A stretch of DNA of 5,108 nt, taken from contig DLOI01000102.1 of assembly GCA_002477185.1 (NCBI GenBank), positions 6,709 to 11,816 of the forward strand, read 5' to 3'. The stretch comes from Alphaproteobacteria bacterium UBA7488. GTDB lineage: Bacteria > Pseudomonadota > Alphaproteobacteria > CAAHEQ01 > UBA3637. A program made the position numbers and the translations under genes. Positions 1 to 5,108 of the stretch are shown here, piece after piece. Positions within the stretch are counted from its first letter, which is position 1. Each line of letters starts with the position of its first letter. The notes under the pieces were generated by a model. The model saw only the letters and a program-made list of their open reading frames with translations, made no database searches and was not told the DNA's origin.

Positions 1-1891
1 TGGCAATCAAGAATTGTTGAATAACATTTTGGTCAAGCAAAGTTCGATATTCGAACCGAAAGAGTTTTTTAAATCTATGGCCGGATTTGCGGGATTTTTG
101 TATGACATTGTCAAATCGCCCGTTGCTTGGTATACCCAAATGTCGCCCGATGGGCAACAAAGCGTGCGCGAGCATTTGGCTTATGCCGTTTTGGCTGTAG
201 TATTGTCTTTGGTGTTGGCCGTGTTTTTAAGCTTTCTGATTAAGCGCAAGTTCGGTTACCGTTTGGTGGATGATACGCCCAGCTATGGCAAACGGGCGAT
301 AACCGCCGCTGCCGAATTGATTGCAACGGGGTTAATTCCCGCGGCGATGATTGGCGCTTTTTTGATTTGGTTTAAAAACAACGAAATTATGAATAACGGC
401 AATTTCGGCATTTTCATCACGTATATTTGTTATTATTTATTGGGCATATTTTTGCTCAGAGCCATTATCAAAGTTGTTTTTACGCCGAATAATCCGAAAT
501 GGCGTTTAATTGAAGTGTGCGACGCGTGGGCGAAATCGCTTTATAAAGCCTTATTGTTTTCAATTATTGCCATCAGCATTTTTTCTTTTTTCTCTCGGGT
601 GGCCATTCAAACGCGCTATAATGCGGACGTTATCTATGCGTTGAAATTATTGGCAGGTGCCGTTAAGGCCGTTTGTATCGTCATCATTGCGCGTACGGCT
701 TTATATGATAACAAAAGCTTGTCGGATGAAGATTTGCAAAACGAAGCAAACTTTACGTCAATGAGTTTTTCATCAAAGGCCAGCATTGGGTTGTCCTTTG
801 CGGCTGTTATTGCTTTTGTGCCGTCGTTGTTCGGCTATATTGTTTTGTCCGAATTTATATTGGACCGCATTATCGCTTCGTTCATTTTAATTGGCGCGCT
901 TTATATTATTAACCGCCTGATTCGCGTTATATTCCACGCGATTTTATTGTTAAAGTTTTGGCGCCGTACGTTGCGCATTTCGCCCAAAACGTTGGTCAAA
1001 ACCGAATTTTGGTTTACGTTCTTTTTAAACCCCTTGATGATTGTGTTTGCCGCCATCTTGTTATTGGGATTATGGGGCGTGTCGGTCGATATCTTATTAA
1101 ATAACACGAAACGGTTTTTAACCGGCTTTAATATCGGCGGCGTGCATGTGTCGATTACTTCAATCATTATGGGCGTTGTTGCCTTTTTCGTTTCGATGAT
1201 GGTTTTTAAAATGATTCGCAACAGCCTTAAAACGGGCGCTTTAAGCAAAATCGACATGGATGACGGCGTGCGCAGTTCGCTGGGGTCGGGCATCGGCTTT
1301 TTGGGCATTATCGTTTCATTTTTATTCGGTATTGCCGTTATGGGCGGGTCGCTCAGCAGCATTGCCATCGTCGCGGGGGCGTTGTCGTTCGGTATCGGTT
1401 TGGGTATGCAACAAATTGTCAGCAACTTTGTGTCGGGCATTATATTATTGTTCGAACGCCCGTTGAAAGTTGGCGATTTGGTTAATATTGCGGGGCAGGA
1501 AGGTATCGTCAGGCAAATCAATATTCGCACGACCGAATTGGAAACGGCGACTAAATCCGCCGTTATTATCCCGAATGCAACTGTTTTGGGCGGTACGTTG
1601 ATAAATTTGACGCATAACAGCCGGACGACCAAAATAACCATTCCCGTCAGCATTACGCCGGATAATGATTTTCAAAAAGTACAAACGGTTTTAATCGGCA
1701 TAGCCAAGGAAAACAAACGCATTTTATCGACACCGGCGCCGTATGTTGCGATTAACAACGTCTCGAGCGGCGGGATAGATTTAGAGTGGGGATGTTACAC
1801 GTCGGATATTGGCAAGCGCATGCATATCATGAATGATTTAAGGGGTGCGATGTTGGACGCTTTTGTCAAAGAAGGGATTAAGCTGAAATAA
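1..1891 (+). CDS. MscS-family mechanosensitive channel, multi-helix type (5' end outside window)
   Basis: This is an inner-membrane mechanosensitive channel expected to open under membrane tension and release solutes during hypo-osmotic shock. The reading frame is open to the window edge (in-frame Gly-Asn-Gln-Glu before the TTG at 14), so that TTG is probably internal and the true start lies upstream. Numbering residues from the TTG, about eleven hydrophobic segments are visible, roughly at 55-76, 98-120, 132-156, 176-195, 205-228, 257-280, 284-305, 336-356, 380-400, 424-445 and 450-480. The last one is the Gly/Ala-rich pore helix (GALSFGIGLGMQQIVSNFVS), followed by FERPLKVGD and the beta domain with IIPN at 518-521, then the alpha/beta C-terminal domain. 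Small MscS proteins have three helices, so this belongs with the large MscK/MscM or DUF3772-type channels, which carry a periplasmic N-terminal domain. That part would be outside the window. The family is secure; the exact subfamily is inference. Confidence 0.92.
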   Translation, partial: GNQELLNNILVKQSSIFEPKEFFKSMAGFAGFLYDIVKSPVAWYTQMSPDGQQSVREHLAYAVLAVVLSLVLAVFLSFLIKRKFGYRLVDDTPSYGKRAITAAAELIATGLIPAAMIGAFLIWFKNNEIMNNGNFGIFITYICYYLLGIFLLRAIIKVVFTPNNPKWRLIEVCDAWAKSLYKALLFSIIAISIFSFFSRVAIQTRYNADVIYALKLLAGAVKAVCIVIIARTALYDNKSLSDEDLQNEANFTSMSFSSKASIGLSFAAVIAFVPSLFGYIVLSEFILDRIIASFILIGALYIINRLIRVIFHAILLLKFWRRTLRISPKTLVKTEFWFTFFLNPLMIVFAAILLLGLWGVSVDILLNNTKRFLTGFNIGGVHVSITSIIMGVVAFFVSMMVFKMIRNSLKTGALSKIDMDDGVRSSLGSGIGFLGIIVSFLFGIAVMGGSLSSIAIVAGALSFGIGLGMQQIVSNFVSGIILLFERPLKVGDLVNIAGQEGIVRQINIRTTELETATKSAVIIPNATVLGGTLINLTHNSRTTKITIPVSITPDNDFQKVQTVLIGIAKENKRILSTPAPYVAINNVSSGGIDLEWGCYTSDIGKRMHIMNDLRGAMLDAFVKEGIKLK

Positions 1892-1947
1892 AAAACGGTT
1901 TTTGATGCCCGGGCATATTTTATCGGGCAATCCCGTTTTGGGGGCAT
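1892..1947. terminator. Hairpin terminator region between convergent genes
   Basis: The hairpin starts directly after the channel stop codon. An outer stem AAAACGG (1892-1898) pairs with CCGTTTT (1933-1939), and an inner stem TGCCCG (1906-1911) pairs with CGGGCA (1924-1929). Read on plus, the T-run is only four bases. Read on minus, the stem is followed by six T. The arrangement could therefore stop transcription from both sides, the channel gene from the left and the small-gene pair from the right. An alternative pairing uses ATGCCC (1905-1910) with GGGCAT (1942-1947), and 1905-1916 is itself a perfect palindrome, so the exact fold is uncertain. Confidence 0.5.
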
Positions 1948-2040
1948 TGCGAATTTTTTAAAGGTCATCGCCAAAGTTTGAACAAGAGCGATTCATCTTG
2001 TTTCGGTAATGGGTATGATTTTAAACATTTAGCAAAGTCA

Positions 2041-2349
2041 CTACATACCGGGGAAAAAATCAACCTTTTTGATTTTTATATCGGCACCACTGTCCACGAT
2101 TTGAACCTTGAAATCCGGGAAATGGTCGACAATTTGCCATTCGCCGCATTTGCAAGGGAAATTGTTTACGTATTTGACGCTGATATCCGGGAAATGGTTA
2201 ACAATTTGGACTTTAAAATCGGGAAAATGTTCCACAATTTGAACTTTGCCATACAATTTTTTGCCATTGAACGAACAGTCGGGCGCAATATTGCCGGCGC
2301 ACACTGCCGTTGCAGTTGACAACAAAAGCAAGATGGATAGTATTTTCAT
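2041..2349 (-). CDS. Secreted repeat protein, probable 7(1) septoil-knot domain protein
   Basis: This is a 102-residue exported protein. Residues 1-18 form a signal peptide (MKILSILLLL, then small residues, with likely cleavage after Val-Cys-Ala), so the mature protein is periplasmic or secreted. The rest is six repeats of about 11 residues of the form [K]-V-Q-I-V-x-H-F-P-D-F, starting near residues 35, 46, 57, 70, 81 and 92. The only break in phase is a CKCGE insertion at 66-70 that splits them three plus three. Cysteines remain at 25, 66 and 68. Repeat five is degenerate (SGAD in place of HFPD). This pattern matches what I recall of small bacterial proteins named 7(1) septoil knot, whose chain forms a deep knot; their function is unknown to me. 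The start is supported by AAGGAGGG 7 nt before the ATG. The gene lies 48 nt behind a co-directional small membrane-protein gene. Secretion and the repeats are directly visible; the knot assignment is recall and inference. Confidence 0.8.
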   Translation of the reverse strand: MKILSILLLLSTATAVCAGNIAPDCSFNGKKLYGKVQIVEHFPDFKVQIVNHFPDISVKYVNNFPCKCGEWQIVDHFPDFKVQIVDSGADIKIKKVDFFPGM

Positions 2350-2356
2350 GATGATA

Positions 2357-2364
2357 CCCTCCTT
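2357..2364 (-). promoter_or_regulatory. Strong Shine-Dalgarno of the repeat protein gene
   Basis: On the minus strand the sequence reads AAGGAGGG, followed by 7 nt and the ATG at 2349. This near-perfect ribosome binding site fixes the start and supports 2041-2349 as the real gene, against the overlapping plus-strand frame. Confidence 0.8.
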
Positions 2365-2397
2365 CTTTTATAAGCGTACGCGTGTTTTTTTATTTTT

Positions 2398-2628
2398 TCA
2401 AGGATTTATTTTTATGGAATCCAATTTGGAAGCATCTTTGGCGGCGTCTTGTTCGATTTTTTGTTCATCGGCCAAGATTTTTTCGTGGTAGTGTGTCACG
2501 ACGCCGTGTAACGCGTGCCAAAACCCTTTTTCATAAGCTATGATTGTCCCCCATATCGCCATAAGTGATACGATAATGGTCATGATGTCTTCTAAAACAT
2601 CCAACCATTCTTTGACTTCTTTTTTCAT
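2398..2628 (-). CDS. Small single-pass membrane protein, unknown function
   Basis: This is a 76-residue protein that I do not recognise. An acidic/basic N-terminus (MKKEVKEWLDVLEDI) is followed by one hydrophobic helix at about 15-32 containing a Trp. Next comes an aromatic and His-rich stretch (residues 33-49, including FWHALHG and HYH), and then a charged, probably helical tail at about 48-70 rich in Glu, Lys, Asp and Ala. The frame is open further upstream and could start at 2736, but the extra 36 residues look unlike a protein start. The ATG at 2628 is preceded by AGGGGGG and is chosen here. The gene points the same way as the secreted repeat-protein gene and ends 48 nt before it, so the two may share a transcript. 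A holin-like or toxin-like role is conceivable from size and topology alone, but nothing specific supports it. Confidence 0.6.
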   Translation of the reverse strand: MKKEVKEWLDVLEDIMTIIVSLMAIWGTIIAYEKGFWHALHGVVTHYHEKILADEQKIEQDAAKDASKLDSIKINP

Positions 2629-2632
2629 TTTT

Positions 2633-2639
2633 CCCCCCT
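2633..2639 (-). promoter_or_regulatory. G-rich ribosome binding site deciding the start at 2628
   Basis: The minus strand reads AGGGGGG, then AAAA, then ATG. The spacing of 4 nt is somewhat short and the core is G-rich rather than GGAGG. It is still the only purine-rich site near a plausible start in this frame, so it favours the 76-residue protein over the longer 112-residue reading. Confidence 0.5.
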
Positions 2640-2672
2640 GCTTAATAAATAGATGAAAATCGGGGCAATGAA

Positions 2673-2688
2673 ATACGTTCTTTCGTAT
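2673..2688. repeat. Short inverted repeat upstream of the small membrane-protein gene
   Basis: ATACG (2673-2677) and CGTAT (2684-2688) are separated by six bases and lie about 45-60 nt upstream of the ATG at 2628. The position would suit an operator or a leader hairpin, but five-base arms in AT-rich DNA can arise by chance. Confidence 0.3.
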
Positions 2689-2960
2689 AAGATTTAAAAA
2701 ATGACCGTTCATATGATTGTATGTTAAAGAGCCCATAAAAATATGTGCATTTTTAACCGTATGATTTTATTGGCTTTTTTGATTTTTAACAGATATATTT
2801 TTTTTGAAATAATAAGATATCCTTTTGATTTTTAAAGTGTTTTTCAATTATGGATTAACGGGCTATAGATTTTTTTTCGAAAAATGTACGGTTGTATGTT
2901 GAACCCCAATGAGGCAACGGGTGCGATATAACATACGCCTTTAGGATTAATACGAACGGC

Positions 2961-3278
2961 CTAACACTTTTTGATATGTAAACTTTGTGCTGTATTTTTA
3001 TTTGCCCCGTTTGTTTTTATATGAAATTTAGTTTTAAAATTAAGGCGTATTTTATAAGGACTTAGATATTGATTAACATGTTCTTTAAACAGTTCATCGA
3101 AGGCGCGAACATTAAACTGGGTACCAACTTTAGTTATTCTTTGTGTAATTAAAGTTGAAACCGGGCGTGTTAGCTTGCCTGTTTCCATGCTCACTTGGCA
3201 GTGTGACCCCACTTCCAAGACAACGAATGGCAGGACTTCGCTGGGGCAGGGGATTCGGTGTACATCAAATCCTCTGCT
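2961..3278 (-). CDS. Doubtful open frame, possible gene remnant
   Basis: The minus strand has no stop from 3278 to 2961 (106 codons). Its first ATG is at 3218 and would give an 85-residue product containing VRAFDELFKEHVNQYLSPYK. No ribosome binding site or recognised family is seen. It lies antisense to the GC-richer block and the plus-strand terminator. Some of the middle looks protein-like, so it could be the remains of a gene or mobile element, but it may equally be a shadow of an RNA gene. The frame also has no ATG over its first 20 codons. Confidence 0.15.
   Translation of the reverse strand, partial: SRGFDVHRIPCPSEVLPFVVLEVGSHCQVSMETGKLTRPVSTLITQRITKVGTQFNVRAFDELFKEHVNQYLSPYKIRLNFKTKFHIKTNGANKNTAQSLHIKKC
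2971..2998 (+). promoter_or_regulatory. Possible sigma-70 promoter for a plus-strand RNA
   Basis: TTGATA (2971-2976) is followed by a 16-bp spacer and TATTTT (2993-2998). The -35 matches the consensus TTGACA at five of six positions and the -10 matches at four of six. Transcription would start near 3005 and run into the strong terminator at 3246-3288. The surrounding DNA is AT-rich, so a chance match is quite possible. Confidence 0.3.
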
Positions 3279-3288
3279 TTATTTTTTT
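3005..3288 (+). ncRNA. Candidate unassigned structured RNA ending in an intrinsic terminator
   Basis: The call rests on a strong plus-strand terminator at 3246-3288 with no plus-strand protein gene before it, and on a GC-richer block (about 3150-3280) standing out from AT-rich flanks. Local hairpins are visible: CACT-TGGC-AGTG at 3191-3202, and CCCCA (3208-3212) pairing with TGGGG (3242-3246). The second shares one base with the terminator stem. I looked for tmRNA, RNase P RNA, SRP RNA, 5S rRNA and tRNA signatures (T-loop, CCA end, resume tag, GAGGAAAGTCC-type core) and found none. A 6S-like RNA could not be shown or excluded. The 5' end is a guess from a weak promoter. The alternative is a remnant of a mobile element, since both strands keep long open frames here. 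Confidence 0.35.
3246..3288 (+). terminator. Strong Rho-independent terminator
   Basis: GCAGGGGATT (3246-3255) pairs with AATCCTCTGC (3268-3277), ten pairs including one G-T. After a single C/A mismatch three more pairs extend the stem to a GTAC loop (3260-3263). The stem is followed directly by TTTATTTTTTT (3278-3288). This is a textbook plus-strand terminator. The genes on either side that could be nearest are all on the minus strand, so it must end a plus-strand transcript that is not otherwise annotated. Confidence 0.75.
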
Positions 3289-3334
3289 ACGAATTTAAAA
3301 AGGTATGCCGGCTCCACTTTTTATACAAGTTAAC

Positions 3335-3356
3335 AAAGAGATTGCTATTGCTCTTT
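3335..3356 (-). terminator. Possible terminator of the MCE operon
   Basis: AAAGAG (3335-3340) and CTCTTT (3351-3356) form a six-pair stem with a ten-base loop, about 63 nt past the lipoprotein stop codon. Read on minus the stem ends in CTCTTT and continues TGTTAAC, so the T-tract is short and the element is weak. A perfect palindrome GTTAATTAAC lies at 3389-3398, between it and the gene. Confidence 0.35.
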
Positions 3357-3418
3357 TGAACGTGTTCGCAAAGCATTTGTGTGACAAAGTTAATTAACGA
3401 TGTGCAGCGGTCAGTGTT

Positions 3419-3997
3419 TTATTTTGTTTTTGCAAGCGTTTGTGCAATCGCAATTGCCAATTGTTGCACCATATCGCTTTGGGTAGAAACCAATTCTTCA
3501 TATGTATCGCCGACCGGTTCGCTTAACGTGAATTTTTTCCTTGCCAGCGTTTTGCCGTTCGCATCCGTAATGGTGTACCACGCCTCTAACGTCACTTTAT
3601 CGCCAAGCGTTGCCGTCAATACTGAAATATCAACGACAACCGAACGGTCGAATTTTTCCAATGCATAATTTTTATTGCGTATTTGGGCATTTGGCAAAAC
3701 GGCGGACATATCGCCGGTCAATTTGCGTTGAATGATGATTGAAAGCGGTTCGGCCCAACGGTGGCGTTCGGAAATGGATACGTCAATTTCGTTTTTGCCA
3801 ATGACAACCATTTGAGGCCTATCCAGCATATAGGGGATTTTGACTTGCTCCACGCCGATATTGGCCGAAACGGTTTGTGAAACGACGGGCGCGTTTGTTT
3901 TATCCATCGTACGCATCGTGTAAAACTGGGAAGACGGGCTGGTTCCGACGCAAGCCGTTACTAAACATAAAATGCCAAGAATAACTAATTTTTTCAT
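3419..3997 (-). CDS. ABC-type transport auxiliary lipoprotein (PqiC/YmbA-like)
   Basis: This 192-residue protein is predicted to sit in the outer membrane and to be the lipoprotein partner of the MCE transporter encoded just before it. The N-terminus is a lipoprotein signal, MKKLVILGIL then CLVTAC, with lipobox Val-Thr-Ala-Cys and the lipidated Cys at 16. The next residue is Val rather than Asp, which fits outer-membrane sorting. The SQFYTMRTM segment after the linker is the usual start of the ABC_trans_aux (DUF330) domain, and the length is close to E. coli PqiC (about 187). In that family the protein is thought to dock the MCE assembly to the outer membrane. The start is firm: AAGAGGAG lies 8 nt before the ATG, and the ATG directly follows the TAG of the MCE gene with no gap, suggesting coupled translation. 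Confidence 0.88.
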   Translation of the reverse strand: MKKLVILGILCLVTACVGTSPSSQFYTMRTMDKTNAPVVSQTVSANIGVEQVKIPYMLDRPQMVVIGKNEIDVSISERHRWAEPLSIIIQRKLTGDMSAVLPNAQIRNKNYALEKFDRSVVVDISVLTATLGDKVTLEAWYTITDANGKTLARKKFTLSEPVGDTYEELVSTQSDMVQQLAIAIAQTLAKTK

Positions 3998-4783
3998 CTA
4001 ATAAACTCCTCTTTTCCCTTTAATGAAGGCTTCGGGGTGCCGCTGTAAATATTCCATAAATATGCGGATGGCTTTGGCCGCCTCACTGATATCAAATAAT
4101 GTTTTATTTAAATTTGACAATGTCCCCGATGAATCTTTTGATCCCACCATAACGATTTTATTAAGGTTTTTGGCAATGCTTGCGATTTCAGGCATAATGT
4201 CGGGCAATTGTTTGTCAATCGTGCCCAAAATGCTGTTAAGCCTGTCCAATGTTTCTCGAATAGGCAATTTTTGCATATTTTTTGACAGTTCGCCGATGGG
4301 TGACAAAACGGTTGGAATTTCTAAAACGTGTTGGCGTTGGCTGCGCAATTTAATCGGCGTATCGGGCAACATTTCAAGTTCAATCATTAATTGCCCCGTT
4401 AGATAATTTTGCGTAATCAAACGGGCGCGCAACCCTTTTTTAATCAATTCGTCCAACAACATTTTGTCTTCATAAAAAGTCCGTTTGCCGTATGGGTTGA
4501 CTTTGTTTTCGCCCAATTTGACATAAACGGGAATTTTAAATTCCATATTTTCGGGATTGGTAATCAAATCGATTTTGGCTACCTTGCCGATTTCAACGCC
4601 TTTAAATACGACGGGCGACCCGACCGACAAGCCTTTGACCGATTCGTCAAAATACATCACGACCATGTTTTCTTTCGGCGGAAATAATTCCTTGCGCACA
4701 TAACCGGCAATTAACAGCGCGAATATAACCACGCCGATGATGACGAATAAGCCGATAAGTTTTTTATTGGGTTCTTTACGCAT
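3998..4783 (-). CDS. MCE-domain (MlaD-type) lipid transporter substrate-binding protein
   Basis: This is a 261-residue inner-membrane-anchored periplasmic protein that binds and passes phospholipids or other hydrophobic substrates in an ABC transporter. One N-terminal helix (about 8-28) precedes a single MCE domain at about 38-138. The domain contains the hallmark VKGLSVGSPVVFKGVEIGKV (49-68), KGLRARL (116-122) and LTGQLMIEL (128-136). A helical region follows (about 165-250), which in MCE proteins builds the hexameric barrel or needle, and the tail has the EYLQRHPEAFIKGK motif common in this group. PqiB has three MCE domains and E. coli MlaD is shorter (about 183 residues) without this tail, so this is an intermediate one-domain form. 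Its ATG lies 1 nt past the ATPase stop, with AGGGGAG upstream as ribosome binding site. The family is secure; the substrate is inferred. Confidence 0.93.
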   Translation of the reverse strand: MRKEPNKKLIGLFVIIGVVIFALLIAGYVRKELFPPKENMVVMYFDESVKGLSVGSPVVFKGVEIGKVAKIDLITNPENMEFKIPVYVKLGENKVNPYGKRTFYEDKMLLDELIKKGLRARLITQNYLTGQLMIELEMLPDTPIKLRSQRQHVLEIPTVLSPIGELSKNMQKLPIRETLDRLNSILGTIDKQLPDIMPEIASIAKNLNKIVMVGSKDSSGTLSNLNKTLFDISEAAKAIRIFMEYLQRHPEAFIKGKRGVY

Positions 4784-4784
4784 T

Positions 4785-5108
4785 TTATTTTGCTCCCCTT
4801 GTTAAAAATTTATAAATAGTTTCATTTGGCGGATTTTTAAGCAAGTCTTTGGGAGATCCGTACCCCGAAATGCTTTTGCTTGCCGGATCCAAAAAAATGG
4901 CATTGTTGCCGATGGCGAAAATGGAACTGAGCTCATGCGTGACGACAACGATGGTTGTGCCCAAGCTTTGGTTAATATCCAAAATCAAATCGTCCAATGC
5001 CCGCGAGCTGATTGGGTCTAACCCTGCCGACGGTTCGTCAAAATAAACGATTTCGGGGTCAAGCGCCAAAGCCCGTGCCAATCCCGCCCGTTTTTTCATG
5101 CCGCCGCT
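4785..5108 (-). CDS. ABC transporter ATPase of an MCE system, MlaF-like (N-terminal part outside window)
   Basis: These are the C-terminal 107 residues of the cytoplasmic ATPase that powers the MCE lipid transporter. The frame is open to the window edge and begins within the ABC signature (Ser-Gly-Gly-Met-Lys-Lys-Arg), so the ATG at 5099 is internal. Next come the Walker B motif and catalytic Glu (EIVYFDEPSAGLDP), the D-loop within the same segment, and the H-loop His in VVVTHEL. The C-terminal NPPNETIYKFLTRG resembles the MlaF tail. Walker A and the Q-loop lie beyond 5108. Gene order ATPase, MCE protein, lipoprotein implies that a MlaE-type permease lies upstream of this gene. All motifs in view are intact. 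Confidence 0.92.
   Translation of the reverse strand, partial: SGGMKKRAGLARALALDPEIVYFDEPSAGLDPISSRALDDLILDINQSLGTTIVVVTHELSSIFAIGNNAIFLDPASKSISGYGSPKDLLKNPPNETIYKFLTRGAK

Larger units (their letters stand above)
2629..2970. other. AT-rich intergenic region without a convincing gene
   Basis: This stretch is very AT-rich, with long T runs (an eight-T run near 2804-2811). It must contain the promoter of the minus-strand small-gene pair, but no clear -35/-10 pair stands out. A plus-strand frame at 2743-2835 could encode a 30-residue hydrophobic peptide starting MCIFNRMILL. It lacks a good ribosome binding site and its composition is explained by T-richness. A weak hairpin, TTAGG (2941-2945) with CCTAA (2960-2964), lies at the right end. 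Confidence 0.6.

Noticed and set aside
901..1653. Minus-strand frame of 250 codons inside the channel gene
   Set aside because: It is a shadow of the MscS coding sequence. It is Pro/Ile/Thr-rich with no domain, and the plus-strand protein is unambiguous.
2101..2250. DNA direct repeats as a possible CRISPR or mobile repeat array
   Set aside because: They are in-frame codon repeats of the 11-residue protein unit, with no uniform spacers.
1978..2319. Plus-strand frame of 113 codons antisense to the repeat protein
   Set aside because: It starts at TTG without a ribosome binding site. The minus-strand gene has a signal peptide, a strong ribosome binding site and regular repeats; this frame's repetitiveness simply mirrors those.
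2629..2736. N-terminal extension of the small membrane protein to 2736
   Set aside because: The extra 36 residues have unlike composition, and a G-rich ribosome binding site sits directly before the internal ATG at 2628.
2743..2835. 30-residue hydrophobic plus-strand ORF
   Set aside because: It has no good ribosome binding site, and its hydrophobicity is what T-rich DNA gives by chance.
3240..3290. tRNA T-arm-like CAAATCC near the terminator
   Set aside because: There is no 7-nt T-loop, acceptor stem or CCA. The bases are the 3' arm of the terminator stem.
3187..3333. 48-codon plus-strand ORF starting at the ATG at 3187
   Set aside because: It has no ribosome binding site and reads through the terminator hairpin at 3246-3288, so it is unlikely to be translated from the terminated transcript.
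4023..4687. Two plus-strand frames opposite the MCE gene
   Set aside because: They are antisense to a clear MCE-domain protein, with no family features or ribosome binding sites.

Overview
The window looks like a piece of a moderately AT-rich alphaproteobacterial chromosome. The basis is gene content and protein style: an MscS-type channel with many membrane helices, and a single-MCE-domain lipid-transport operon that carries an auxiliary lipoprotein. No rRNA or housekeeping marker is present, so the order cannot be fixed.

Layout. Positions 1-1891 (+) hold the C-terminal 629 residues of a large multi-helix mechanosensitive channel whose start lies upstream of the window. A GC-rich hairpin region at 1892-1947 separates it from two small genes on the minus strand, which converge on it. 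These are a 76-residue single-helix membrane protein (2398-2628), then a 102-residue secreted protein (2041-2349). The second is built from six 11-residue repeats around a central Cys-x-Cys insertion and resembles the 7(1) septoil-knot family. Positions 2629-3418 hold no convincing gene. The first part is very AT-rich. The second contains a GC-richer block (about 3150-3290) that ends in a strong intrinsic terminator on the plus strand, so an unannotated plus-strand RNA is likely there.

Positions 3419-5108 (-) are the last three genes of an Mla/Pqi-like ABC lipid transporter operon, read right to left: the C-terminal part of the ATPase, a one-MCE-domain periplasmic substrate-binding protein anchored in the inner membrane, and an ABC-transport auxiliary lipoprotein of the PqiC/YmbA type. 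Spacings of 1 and 0 nt suggest translational coupling. Together they should form an envelope-spanning phospholipid-trafficking machine. The permease gene is not in view and is expected upstream, beyond 5108.

The channel, the MCE operon and the secreted small protein all concern the cell envelope, but nothing in the sequence shows that they work together. The items most worth a second look are the repeat-built putative knotted protein with its small membrane-protein neighbour, and the terminator-ended block at about 2971-3288, which I could not assign to any family.
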